NCBI GenBank assembly: GCA_965221585.1
Contig: OZ244898.1
Span: forward strand, 2,542,001 to 2,606,000
DNA length: 64,000 nt
Origin: VXYK01 sp965221585
Lineage (GTDB): Bacteria; Actinomycetota; Acidimicrobiia; Acidimicrobiales; Aldehydirespiratoraceae
Direction: 5' to 3'
Shown one piece after another: positions 1-8,581 of the stretch; position 1 is the stretch's first letter, and each line of letters starts with the position of its first letter. A program made the position numbers and the translations under genes. Below the pieces are notes generated by a model. It was not told the DNA's origin, made no database searches, and saw only the letters and a program-made list of their open reading frames with translations.

Positions 1-1910
1 GAGTGGTTGCCGAGGGGTTGCACCGAACCGGGCACCAAGGACTCCTTGGCCAGCAGATCACCGATCGTCGACACCGCCTGTTCGACCTGGCAGACCTCGA
101 TGTGTGCACCAGGGCTGTCCCAGCGCCGGCCCAAGAGGTTGGCCAGCGCAGCCACGGAACAGACCCGGCCAGCGAAATGGTCGGGGTAGATCGATTGGTT
201 GCCGGCCGGTTCAGGGTAGTTCTCGTAGTTCCAGAGGTGCGCGAGGCCGCCCGTCACCTGGGTGTTCGGGCCGTAGCCGAACCAGTCGGCCCAGAGTCCC
301 CGTGAACCCATGAGCTGGCTTGAGACCATCACCACATCGGGGTTGGCGGCCTTCATCACCTGATAGCCGAGGCCCATGGCGTCCATCGTACCCGTGGAAT
401 TGTTCTCGATGACGACATCGGCGTCGCGAGCCATCCGCCGCAACAGTTCGACTCCACGTTCGGTCTTGGCATTGACGCCCAGACTGCGCTTCGAGCGGTT
501 CGATGAGGCGAACGACGGTGACATCTCCCCTCCGAGCACGGCTCGAATGAAGTCGATATAGCTGCGGCTCTCGATCTTGACGACATCGGCACCGTACTCA
601 CCGAACATACGGCCGCATTCCACCCCGACTCCACCATGCCCGAAGTCCATAACCCGCAGACCCTTCAACGGTAGGGCCTTCCCCCCCTCGGAGCCTGATT
701 CCTCTGATTCGGCCCACCATCGGGCGGCCTGGGCCAGTTCGGCGTCACGGCTGACGGGACCCGTCCCGCACCAGAGCGAAGCGAACACCTCCTCGGTGTG
801 CTCGCCGACATGAGGAGGTCGGCCCGTAGGGCCGCAACGTTCACCGTCGACCTCGAACCAGCCCGACGGCAATTTCATGACCCGGCCATCATCAATGGTC
901 ACATGATCGAACGTCTTGCGGCTCTCGAAATGGGGATTGGCCAACACGTCATCGGGTTTCAGGAAGGGTGTGCAGACGATCCCCCGCGCCTGGGCCTGCT
1001 CGGACACCTCGGCCATGGTCATCGACGAGAACAACTCCGCATACAGAGGGTTAAGCACGGCATCGGCGATCATCAAACGACCGATGAACCCATCGAGTTC
1101 AGGATCCTGCAGATAATCGGGTTCTCCCAACCAGGAACGGATGGCATGCCACTGACGCGGGCTCAACACGATCAGGCGCACGAAACCGTCCGCGCAGGGA
1201 ATGATCGTGTAGACCACCCCGGGCCCCGCTCTCTGCTCAGAGTGGGGCTCGCCGGCATCTGCGGAACGGCTCCAATTCGACAGTGACCAGTCGGTTATCT
1301 GAGCCACACACTCGTTGACCGAGGCGTCGATGACCTGCCCGGCACCGGTGTTCCGGAGCTGCCAAAGAGCGCACAGGATTCCGAACGCGGTGGTGAAGGA
1401 GGCTGTGTCGTCGGCGATGTTGCCAGGCGGGAGGATCGGGCCTCCCTCGTGCGTGCCTGCTTTGAACGCCATCCCACCGGTTGCCTCGATGACCGCGTTG
1501 GGCACGTCGCGCCCGGCCCACGGCCCGGTTCGGCCGTACGCGGTGATGGAGGCCACGACCAGATGAGGGTGGCGCGCCAAAAGCTCGTCTGCGTCGAGGC
1601 TCGGATCAGCATGGGTCCCGGGTTCAGCCGAGTCGATCACCACATCGCTTGCATAGATCAGCCCGTGGAGACTCTCGCGCTCTTCGTCGTCGGACAGATC
1701 GACCACCGCGCTGCGTTTGCCGCAGTTGCGGAAGGTGAAGAAGAGCGAATGGTCGCCGTCGATCGGAGGTTTCGAGCGTGAGGGAGACCCGCCTGGCGGT
1801 TCGATCTTGATGACCTTCGCCCCGAGGTCGCTCAATATGCGACCACACAGTTCACCGCGATCAACCGTCAGGTCAACAACTTGAATCCCGGCCAACGGAC
1901 GCAGCGCCAC
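1..1910 (-). CDS. CaiB/BaiF family CoA-transferase, two tandem domains (partial, runs off left edge)
   Basis: Reading the minus strand from 1910 gives one open frame of about 636 codons with no stop before the window edge. It would transfer CoA between an acyl-CoA and a free acid (family III CoA-transferase), in the cytoplasm. The first domain opens with PLAGIQVVDLT and has GRILSDLGAKVIKIEPP; a second copy starts near residue 408 with LKGLRVMDFG and GRMFGEYGADVVKIES. The protein is therefore a fused double-domain form rather than the usual single domain of about 400 residues. The start is GTG at 1910: an in-frame TGA lies 21 bases upstream and a GGGGGA ribosome site sits just before it. It lies 70 bases downstream of the acyl-CoA dehydrogenase and is probably the last gene of that operon. 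The substrate is unknown and the C-terminus is missing. Confidence 0.88.
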   Translation of the reverse strand, partial: MALRPLAGIQVVDLTVDRGELCGRILSDLGAKVIKIEPPGGSPSRSKPPIDGDHSLFFTFRNCGKRSAVVDLSDDEERESLHGLIYASDVVIDSAEPGTHADPSLDADELLARHPHLVVASITAYGRTGPWAGRDVPNAVIEATGGMAFKAGTHEGGPILPPGNIADDTASFTTAFGILCALWQLRNTGAGQVIDASVNECVAQITDWSLSNWSRSADAGEPHSEQRAGPGVVYTIIPCADGFVRLIVLSPRQWHAIRSWLGEPDYLQDPELDGFIGRLMIADAVLNPLYAELFSSMTMAEVSEQAQARGIVCTPFLKPDDVLANPHFESRKTFDHVTIDDGRVMKLPSGWFEVDGERCGPTGRPPHVGEHTEEVFASLWCGTGPVSRDAELAQAARWWAESEESGSEGGKALPLKGLRVMDFGHGGVGVECGRMFGEYGADVVKIESRSYIDFIRAVLGGEMSPSFASSNRSKRSLGVNAKTERGVELLRRMARDADVVIENNSTGTMDAMGLGYQVMKAANPDVVMVSSQLMGSRGLWADWFGYGPNTQVTGGLAHLWNYENYPEPAGNQSIYPDHFAGRVCSVAALANLLGRRWDSPGAHIEVCQVEQAVSTIGDLLAKESLVPGSVQPLGNH

Positions 1911-1980
1911 GTATCCCCCTTTGAAGCCTCAGAGTGCTGATCGTAGCGCCGAACCTCCAACCCGGCTAAGGCGCCGGCGG

Positions 1981-3165
1981 TCAGCCGCGGGGGAGGTTGA
2001 GGATGCGCTCCGCGATGATGTTGCGCTGAATCTCCGAGGACCCGGCCGAGATCGTGCTGCCGAAAGTGGCGAAATAGTCCTCGATGAGTCCCAGATCGCT
2101 TCGTCTGCCTTCCGTGGTCGCCAGAGCCGCCGGGCCTCGCCACTGCGCAGTCACCCGGCCGAGTTCACGCCGCAGTTCGCTGGCGTACATCTTCATGAGC
2201 GCCTGTTCAGGGGCGGTGCCACCCTTGACGAAACGGGCGAAGCCGCGGTAGCCGAGCGCCCGTGCGCATTGCGCTTCGATATAGAGACCCACGATGTCGT
2301 CGGTCGCCATCACCCGTTCGCGCGGGCTGAGCGGAGCCATGATCTCCGGGACCATCTCCAACAGTTGCGCCATCGCCGATTCCACGCCCATCACCGACAT
2401 GAGCCACACCATGGATCGCTCGTGGGCCAGCGATCCGCCTGCCATCTTCCAGCCGTCGTTCAAATCACCGACCAGGTTGGCCACCGGAACTGTCACGTCA
2501 TCGAGGAACACCTCGGACAGGTCGGGATAGTCGGGATGGACGATCTCTTTGAGCGGGCGCACAGTCACGCCTTCGGTGTCGAGGGGCAACAGCACGATGG
2601 AGATGCCGCGATGCTTGGGCACATCGGGGTCGGTGCGACAGAACAAGAAACAGAAATCGGCGTAGCCGGCCCCGGAAGTCCAGACTTTCTGACCGTTGAT
2701 CACAAAACGGTCGCCATCGAGCACAGCACGGGTCTTGAGGTTGGCCAGGTCGCTGCCGGCATCGGGTTCGCTCATCCCCAAGCAGGCGGTTCGCTCACCG
2801 CGCAGCAACGGCATGGCGTACTGTTCGATCTGTTCGGCCGTGCCGTAGTCGACCAGGGAGGGGGCGACTATCCCGAGGCCCTGGGGGTTGGTGGTGCGAG
2901 GCACCCCGGAACGGTTCAACTCCTCGAGGTAGACGAGCGTCTCGACCGACCCCGCGTTCCGTCCTCCCAGGTGCGGGGGCCAGCCCGGAACCAGCCAGCC
3001 CGAATCGAACATCCGCCGAGTCCAGGCTTTGGCCCAGTCAGGGCAATGACCGCTGGAGCGGGCCGGGTCGTCGGCCATCTCCTGATCAGTTGGACGGTTC
3101 AGTTCCAACCAAGCGAGAAACTCAGCCCGGAACGCCTCCACATCCTCTTCGAACCGCAACTTCAT
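1981..3165 (-). CDS. Acyl-CoA dehydrogenase (FadE-like), presumed catalytic partner
   Basis: A 394-residue flavoprotein of the acyl-CoA dehydrogenase family, which introduces an alpha,beta double bond into acyl-CoAs and passes electrons to ETF. Visible family signatures are GMSEPDAGSDLANLKTRA (flavin/substrate region, about residues 130-147) and the C-terminal SAGSSEIQRNIIAERIL. Length is normal for the family. Its start overlaps the stop of the upstream acyl-CoA dehydrogenase by 4 bases (ATGA), so the two are translationally coupled. Adjacent coupled acyl-CoA dehydrogenases in actinobacteria often form alpha2beta2 enzymes acting on bulky CoA esters such as steroid side chains; that role is inferred here from layout. 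Confidence 0.93.
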   Translation of the reverse strand: MKLRFEEDVEAFRAEFLAWLELNRPTDQEMADDPARSSGHCPDWAKAWTRRMFDSGWLVPGWPPHLGGRNAGSVETLVYLEELNRSGVPRTTNPQGLGIVAPSLVDYGTAEQIEQYAMPLLRGERTACLGMSEPDAGSDLANLKTRAVLDGDRFVINGQKVWTSGAGYADFCFLFCRTDPDVPKHRGISIVLLPLDTEGVTVRPLKEIVHPDYPDLSEVFLDDVTVPVANLVGDLNDGWKMAGGSLAHERSMVWLMSVMGVESAMAQLLEMVPEIMAPLSPRERVMATDDIVGLYIEAQCARALGYRGFARFVKGGTAPEQALMKMYASELRRELGRVTAQWRGPAALATTEGRRSDLGLIEDYFATFGSTISAGSSEIQRNIIAERILNLPRG

Positions 3166-4319
3166 GGCGACACCTCAACCGTGAGCTCCGACCGTTGAGC
3201 CAACCCCAACAGGCCTGCTAACTGTGCTCGATGCCACGAAGCCGAACCGCACAGGACATCACCGACCTTGGCCCGTTTCAACAGGAAATGCAGGTCGTTC
3301 TCCCAGGTGTAACCGATCCCTCCGTGAAGTTGCAGCCCTTCCTCGGCGAGCAGCCTCTGGCAATCGCCGGAAGCGACTTTGGCAACATGGCTCGCTTCGC
3401 TGCGCCGGGCATCGTCCTCGGCGATTGCCAGCGCCGCGAAGTAGCAGATGGCGTTGGCTTTCTCAACCGCCAAGTACATGTCGGCGAAGCGGTGTTTCAA
3501 CGCCTGGAAGGAGCCGATCAATCGGTCGTATTGTTCACGCACCTTGGCGTAGGCAAGCGTGACCTCGAAGATCCGGCGGCAGGCACCAACTGTGTGCAAA
3601 GCCATCGCCACAACCGCTTGCTCGCAGGCCCTTGCGATTTCGCGGCTGGCATCTCCGGCGAGCAGCAGTGTTGCGGGCACGGCATCGAAGCGCACGTCGG
3701 CCAAGCCGATTGCCGGGTCTAAGGCCCCCGAAGCGGCGACTTCCGCATGTGCCCGATCCACCAGGAGGACAGCCAACTGCTCGCCGCGGTCACTGCCGCT
3801 CGGGCGTGCCACAACCGCGAACGAGTCAACTTCGACCCCTGCCAACACCGCCGTCTTGTGGCCCGAGACGGTGATCGAGTCGCCTCGGCCAACGAATGTG
3901 GTGTTGATCGAATCGAACGACCAACGCCCGTTCTCGGCCAACACCAGCGAACCCGTGCGGTTCCCCGTTGCAACCTCCGTCAGCAGTTCGCCAACCTCGG
4001 CGCTCGGCTCGCTGTCGAGTGCCTCGACGAGCAACGGCACAAATTGCGTGATTGTGGCAAGCAAAGGTGTCGGCGCGCTGACCCTGCCCAGTTCCTCGGC
4101 AAGGATGCCCAATTCGACGAATCCCATACCGATTCCGCCGTACTCTTCAGGGACACCCAGCGCGGGCCAACCCAGCTCGACCATCTGTCTCCACAGATCA
4201 CCAGCATCAGCGGTGCCCTCATAGACCCCGCGAACCAACCCAGCCGGACACTCTCGGGCAAGCACCGCACGAACATTGTCTCTCAGATCAATCTGATCGT
4301 CGCTCAGTTCCAGGTGCAC
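3162..4319 (-). CDS. Acyl-CoA dehydrogenase family protein, probable partner subunit
   Basis: A 385-residue acyl-CoA dehydrogenase-fold protein starting at GTG 4319, 3 bases after the thiolase stop. The N-terminal helical domain (LSDDQIDLRDNVRAVL), the EEYGGIGMGFVELGILAEELG segment and the C-terminal LQLHGGIGYTWENDLH segment are typical. Where many family members carry the C-terminal catalytic glutamate in a YEGT-type motif, this one reads LCGSASWHR, so that glutamate is absent. This fits a partner subunit of a heteromeric enzyme with the downstream gene, with which it overlaps by 4 bases. Some family members carry their catalytic base elsewhere, so loss of activity is not certain. Confidence 0.9.
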   Translation of the reverse strand: MHLELSDDQIDLRDNVRAVLARECPAGLVRGVYEGTADAGDLWRQMVELGWPALGVPEEYGGIGMGFVELGILAEELGRVSAPTPLLATITQFVPLLVEALDSEPSAEVGELLTEVATGNRTGSLVLAENGRWSFDSINTTFVGRGDSITVSGHKTAVLAGVEVDSFAVVARPSGSDRGEQLAVLLVDRAHAEVAASGALDPAIGLADVRFDAVPATLLLAGDASREIARACEQAVVAMALHTVGACRRIFEVTLAYAKVREQYDRLIGSFQALKHRFADMYLAVEKANAICYFAALAIAEDDARRSEASHVAKVASGDCQRLLAEEGLQLHGGIGYTWENDLHFLLKRAKVGDVLCGSASWHRAQLAGLLGLAQRSELTVEVSP

Positions 4320-4322
4320 GGT

Positions 4323-5516
4323 TCAGCCGAGTTCGGTGCCGTAGATGCCCACGAAGCTGATCATCTCGCCGGGGTAGCCACCGAGGTTGTGGGTCAGCCC
4401 CTGAGTCCGGTCGCTGACCGGGATTCTGCGGTCGTCGGGAGCGGCACCGCGCAGCTGCAGCCAAACCTCATAGAGCATCCGCAGACCCGAAGCCCCGACC
4501 GGATGGCCGAACGACTTGAGGCCTCCGTCGGTGTTGACCGGAAGCCGCCCATCGAGCGCGAAGTCCCCGTCGAGAACATCACGAAACGCCTCGCCCCGTT
4601 TCGAGAAGCCCAGGTCCTCCATCAGCACAAGTTCGGTCGGCGTGAAGCAGTCGTGCACCTCAGCCATGGCGATCTCAGCTGTCGGGTCGGTGATTTCCGC
4701 TTGTGCGTATGCATCATCGGCAGCCCATTTCGATTCGTTGAGCGTCGTGTAGTCATAGTCGGGGTCGAGCGACCCGGCACCCGTGCCGGCGACGCAAGAC
4801 AGTGCCTTGATGTACAGAGGGTCGTCGCAATACCTGTGGGCATCGGTGGCACGGCACATGATCACACCTGCAGCTCCGTCGGCCACGCCCGCGCAGTCGA
4901 ACACCGACAACCGTCCCGCCACTGCCGCCATCTGGCAGATCTGTTCCGCCGTGGTCTCGCGCCGGAATTGCGCAAGCGGGTTGCGGGCTCCGTTGTAGTG
5001 GTTCTTCTCGGCGATCTTGGCTACGGCGTAACGCAGCTCGTCCTCGTCGATCCCGTACTTGGCTGCGTAGGCGGGGAGAATCAGACTGAACATCGCCGCC
5101 GCGGTCAGCGTGCGCTGAGTTCCGTCAGTAGGGATGGGGAAGGCGTTGAGACCCTGGTAGCCGCCGTCCTTGACCTTCTCCGCTCCCAGCGTCATCACCA
5201 GGTCGTATGCGCCTGAAGCCACGGCGTAGGCGGCTTGACGCATCGCCTCGGAACCGGTCGCGCAATAGTTCTCGACGCGGGTGATCGGTTTGCCATGAAT
5301 CTTGAGCGGGCCGCCCATGGCCAACCCGGAAGCCGACGACTGTGAGGTACCGAACCAGAAAGCATCGATGTCGTCCTGGGCCACGCCCGCCGAGGCGTAG
5401 GTGGCCTGGGCACCGTCGATGATCAGGTCGTCGAGCGATTTGTCCCAATGTTCGGCGAAGGGAGTGCATCCCACACCGATGATCGCCACCTGGTCCTTGA
5501 TCCCGTGTGACCCCAT
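4323..5516 (-). CDS. Thiolase family protein (SCP-x/lipid-transfer type)
   Basis: A 397-residue thiolase-fold protein that would cleave or condense beta-ketoacyl-CoA, or act as a retro-aldolase as in actinobacterial Ltp2-like proteins. Seen: the nucleophile segment ENYCATGSEA, the HDCFTPTELVLMEDLG segment, and SFGHPVGASG with the catalytic His-Pro-Val near the C-terminus. Length and motifs match the SCP-x thiolase class rather than biosynthetic thiolases. Its ATG shares one base with the stop of the upstream HMG-CoA-synthase-like/DUF35 gene (TGATG). Thiolases of this class commonly need a DUF35 partner, which fits that neighbour. Confidence 0.92.
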   Translation of the reverse strand: MGSHGIKDQVAIIGVGCTPFAEHWDKSLDDLIIDGAQATYASAGVAQDDIDAFWFGTSQSSASGLAMGGPLKIHGKPITRVENYCATGSEAMRQAAYAVASGAYDLVMTLGAEKVKDGGYQGLNAFPIPTDGTQRTLTAAAMFSLILPAYAAKYGIDEDELRYAVAKIAEKNHYNGARNPLAQFRRETTAEQICQMAAVAGRLSVFDCAGVADGAAGVIMCRATDAHRYCDDPLYIKALSCVAGTGAGSLDPDYDYTTLNESKWAADDAYAQAEITDPTAEIAMAEVHDCFTPTELVLMEDLGFSKRGEAFRDVLDGDFALDGRLPVNTDGGLKSFGHPVGASGLRMLYEVWLQLRGAAPDDRRIPVSDRTQGLTHNLGGYPGEMISFVGIYGTELG

Positions 5517-6940
5517 CAGCCCTCCCGCGTGGAGACGGTCCGCACCGGACGCACCTTCCAGAAATAGTTGTGGATCTCGTCGCTGGTGAAGAGGCGCCTG
5601 AACGTCGGTTCGACTCGCCCTCCCACTTCAACCTCGTCGGCAGCGACATCTGTGAGTTCCAGCGGTGCTCGTCCTCCCCCGTCAAAATCAACGACCGCAA
5701 AGACCACCGGAGGGCTCGGCGAATACACCAACTTGTCGACTGTGAAGCTGGCGATGGTGCCGGGGGTGTCGGCCATAGGGATCGGCTCCATGTCGTCCAC
5801 CGCACCGCCCTTCTCCGACACCCGCGCCGGTGGGAGATGGACCATCTGGGAGGAACGGTCACGTGTGCCGACGAACCCGAACTTCCAGTCCTCACGGCGG
5901 TGAGCAGCGCTCGCTGACGGCCGATTGGGCGCTGGTCGGTTCGGAGGCTCAACCGCAACCATCTGACGCCACGACAGATACTTGCCGTAGCTGACAGCGC
6001 CGCCCGTTGCTATCTGTGCCGATACCGTCGACGACCCTGGCTGTTCAACGATCGCCTCGGTTGTGCGCAACACCACCGCTTCGACGCCATCCGCTAGAAC
6101 GACCAGCACGATGACCTCGTCCGGGCCCGCTGACTCGAGGGCTGTGGCGAGCATCAGTGATCCATGGGCGGTACCGGTGTTGCCGACCGTGTCGGCCAGG
6201 TCGTCGACCAGGTTCGCGGTCGGAACCCCGAGCCGCGCCCGGTTGCGCTTCACCGCCCGGTTGTGCATCCCAGTCAACGCCAGGTGGTCGACATCATCGC
6301 TGGTGATGCCCGCGTCGGCGAGGGCCGCTTCAAAGGCTGTTCGGATCAGCGGCGTGTAAGCGACTTCGCCGAACCGTTCCTCCCAGACACGGGAACGGGC
6401 CGCACCCGGAAGCCGCCAACGTTCCAGGAGTTCGTCGGTGGCTACACCGCAGCCGAGATACTCAGCGATGACAGTGCCGGCGCTCTCGTCTCCGATCAGA
6501 AGTGCTGCGGCGCCGTCACCACCGGTCGCTTCGTCGCTCGAGGTGGCCATGCCGTCACGAATGTCTGATGCCACGACCAGGGTGGTGCCCAGCCCAGAGA
6601 GCGCTGTGCGCAAGGTGCCGATCCCGGAGCGCAGCGCTCCTCCCATGTCAAGCGCCCCGACGGAGGGCCCTAGACGAAGCGCCGCGTGGATCGCGGTGGC
6701 GTTGGTCTTCTCCAGATACGCGGGCGTCGATGTGGCGAACCAGAGAGAGTCCACCGCGACGTCGCCGGCGTCGCGCAGCGCATTGCGTGCCGCCGCGGCT
6801 CCCATCGTCGTGGTGTCCTCGTCGTAGGACGCTACTGCGCGGGTTCCCTGGCCTCCTCCCTTCCCGAACAGCGCCGCGATCTCCCGTCGATCAAGACGGT
6901 GATGTGGAACGTGGACCCCGGCGGCGATGATGCCACGCAT
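5516..6940 (-). CDS. HMG-CoA synthase-like domain fused to a DUF35 OB-fold domain
   Basis: A 474-residue fusion. Residues 1 to about 310 follow the 3-hydroxy-3-methylglutaryl-CoA synthase/KAS III fold (for example MGAAAARNALRDAG, SLWFATSTPAYLEKTNATA). The C-terminal part, about 340-474, resembles DUF35, ending in an OB-fold (VVFAVVDFDGGGRAPLELTD). Two expected features are missing: the active-site cysteine segment reads ALDMGGALRSG, with no Cys, and the DUF35 zinc-ribbon cysteines are absent (FGFVGTRDRSSQM). It may be a structural or CoA-channelling partner of the adjacent thiolase rather than an active synthase. An AGGAG ribosome site precedes the ATG. First gene of the operon, divergent from the methyltransferase gene at 7079. 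Confidence 0.82.
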   Translation of the reverse strand: MRGIIAAGVHVPHHRLDRREIAALFGKGGGQGTRAVASYDEDTTTMGAAAARNALRDAGDVAVDSLWFATSTPAYLEKTNATAIHAALRLGPSVGALDMGGALRSGIGTLRTALSGLGTTLVVASDIRDGMATSSDEATGGDGAAALLIGDESAGTVIAEYLGCGVATDELLERWRLPGAARSRVWEERFGEVAYTPLIRTAFEAALADAGITSDDVDHLALTGMHNRAVKRNRARLGVPTANLVDDLADTVGNTGTAHGSLMLATALESAGPDEVIVLVVLADGVEAVVLRTTEAIVEQPGSSTVSAQIATGGAVSYGKYLSWRQMVAVEPPNRPAPNRPSASAAHRREDWKFGFVGTRDRSSQMVHLPPARVSEKGGAVDDMEPIPMADTPGTIASFTVDKLVYSPSPPVVFAVVDFDGGGRAPLELTDVAADEVEVGGRVEPTFRRLFTSDEIHNYFWKVRPVRTVSTREG

Positions 6941-7078
6941 GCGCTCTCCTGTGGCTCAAGAGCCTCGATCAGTTATGACAATGCGCATCAGACCCTACAC
7001 GCTGACATCGGTCGCCCCCGCATCGCCCCGCGCCCGCGGCGTGCACCCGGCTGCCTTGAACCGCCGTAGCCTGAACCG
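6941..7078. other. Divergent intergenic region
   Basis: A 138-base gap between the divergent acyl-CoA operon and the methylamine genes, so it must hold both promoters. Only the AGGAG ribosome site of the minus-strand gene near 6946-6950 is clear. I see no convincing -35/-10 pair or operator. Confidence 0.4.
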
Positions 7079-8581
7079 ATGTCCCGACGGCGTCACCGAC
7101 AGACCGGGCCCCCTCCGGCGATGACCACCCCACCGCCGGAGGGCGGGGCCTACCGCCCGCTGGCGGACAGCGACGCGGAGGCCATCACAGACCACGCCTT
7201 CGCGATCCTCGAACAGGTCGGGTTGGACGACGCGCCGCCCGCGACCCGTGACCGGCTGATCGCGGCGGGAGCGCACCAGCGCGGCGACGGGCGGCTCACG
7301 TTCCCTCGTCAGATGGTCGAACGGGCCGTCGAGCGGTCGCCGTCTCGGGTTGACCTGCCCGGATTCGTCGAGGACCGGGGCCTCACGGTCGGCGGCGGGA
7401 CAGTGCACGTCGGAACCGGCGGGGCGGCGGTCCAGGTGCTCGACGCTGCAACCGGCACCTACCGCAACTCCACCCTCGCCGACCTGTGGTCGCTGATGCG
7501 GGTCCTCGACGAATGTCCCAACATCCACTACGGCCTGCGACCGCTCATCGGCCGCGACGCCCCGACCGGGTCGGCCCTCGACCTCAACACCGCCTTCGCC
7601 TGCGTCTCGGCCACCAGCAAACCGACTGGCGTCAGCTTCACAGACGCCAGCAGCGTGGATCCTGTCGTCACACTGTTCGATCTCGCCCTCGGCACCGAGG
7701 GCGCCTTCGCGAGACAACCGTTCTGCATGGCGGTGGTCGTACACGTCGTGCCCCCGTTGAGATTCAGCCCCGAGGGCTGCGACATCATCGACGCCGCCGT
7801 CTCGCGGGGCATGGTCATCCAGACCTGCTCCGCCGGCCAGGCCGGGGCCACCAGCCCGCCATCGCTGGCCGGTGCCCTCGCCCAGGGGCTGGCCGAGACC
7901 CTGGCAGCCGTGGTCCTGGTCGACACGGTCCGGCCCGGCCACCCGGCGATCCACGCCTTCATGCCGTTCGTGTCGGACCTCCGGACCGGGGCCATGACCG
8001 GAGGGGGCGGCGAGTCCGCCGTGGCCGCGGCAGCTGCTGCTCAACTGCTCGGCGCGCTCGGGCTGCCGCACGCAGTGTCAGCCGGTATCACCGACTCGAA
8101 GACTGCCGACAACCAGGCCGGGTACGAGAAGGGCTACACCATGGCCCTGGCTGCCCACGCAGGCGCCGACATGGTCCAGCTCTCGGTCGGCATGCTGGGA
8201 TCGATCACGGTCGCTTCGGCCGAGGCGCTCGTCATCGACGACGAGATGAGCGCAGCCATCCTCCGCTCGGTCCGAGGGATCGACCTGGAGCGCGACACCC
8301 TGGATCTCGACATGGTCGAGTCGGTGGTGACAGGCGACGGCCACTATCTGGGGCACCACCGGACGCTTGAGTTGATGCGAACCGAGTACGTCTACCCCAC
8401 CATCGGCGACCGAGCCTCCGTGGCCGAATGGGAAGCTGCCGGTCGCCCCTCCATCTGGGGCCGGGCCCGCGACCGGGTGGCCGACATCCTCGGACAGGGC
8501 CGTCCCGAGCACCTGTCCCACGCGGCAGAGAAGGCCATCCGAGCCCGATTCGACATCCTCCTCGACGAGCAGCGGTCGTGA
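7079..8581 (+). CDS. MttB-family (trimethylamine methyltransferase-like) protein without pyrrolysine
   Basis: A 500-residue member of the MttB superfamily, which moves a methyl group from a quaternary or tertiary amine to a corrinoid protein. Recognisable segments are the N-terminal DAEAITDHAFAILEQVGL, the GTVHVGTGGAAVQVLD strand, QTCSAGQAGATSPPSLAGAL and the C-terminal HRTLELMRTEYVYPTIGDRAS. There is no in-frame amber codon, so it belongs to the non-pyrrolysine branch, whose characterised members use substrates such as glycine betaine. Start is ATG 7079; an internal ATG at 7121 is possible. Its stop overlaps the next gene by 4 bases (GTGA). No corrinoid-protein gene is in the window. Sampled lines have a higher G+C content than the flanks. 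Confidence 0.85.
   Translation: MSRRRHRQTGPPPAMTTPPPEGGAYRPLADSDAEAITDHAFAILEQVGLDDAPPATRDRLIAAGAHQRGDGRLTFPRQMVERAVERSPSRVDLPGFVEDRGLTVGGGTVHVGTGGAAVQVLDAATGTYRNSTLADLWSLMRVLDECPNIHYGLRPLIGRDAPTGSALDLNTAFACVSATSKPTGVSFTDASSVDPVVTLFDLALGTEGAFARQPFCMAVVVHVVPPLRFSPEGCDIIDAAVSRGMVIQTCSAGQAGATSPPSLAGALAQGLAETLAAVVLVDTVRPGHPAIHAFMPFVSDLRTGAMTGGGGESAVAAAAAAQLLGALGLPHAVSAGITDSKTADNQAGYEKGYTMALAAHAGADMVQLSVGMLGSITVASAEALVIDDEMSAAILRSVRGIDLERDTLDLDMVESVVTGDGHYLGHHRTLELMRTEYVYPTIGDRASVAEWEAAGRPSIWGRARDRVADILGQGRPEHLSHAAEKAIRARFDILLDEQRS

Noticed and set aside
1921..3198. Plus-strand open frame of 425 codons
   Set aside because: Antisense shadow of the acyl-CoA dehydrogenase at 1981-3165, which has clear family motifs.
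3747..5216. Plus-strand open frame of 489 codons
   Set aside because: Antisense shadow of the thiolase and acyl-CoA dehydrogenase genes; no domain likeness.
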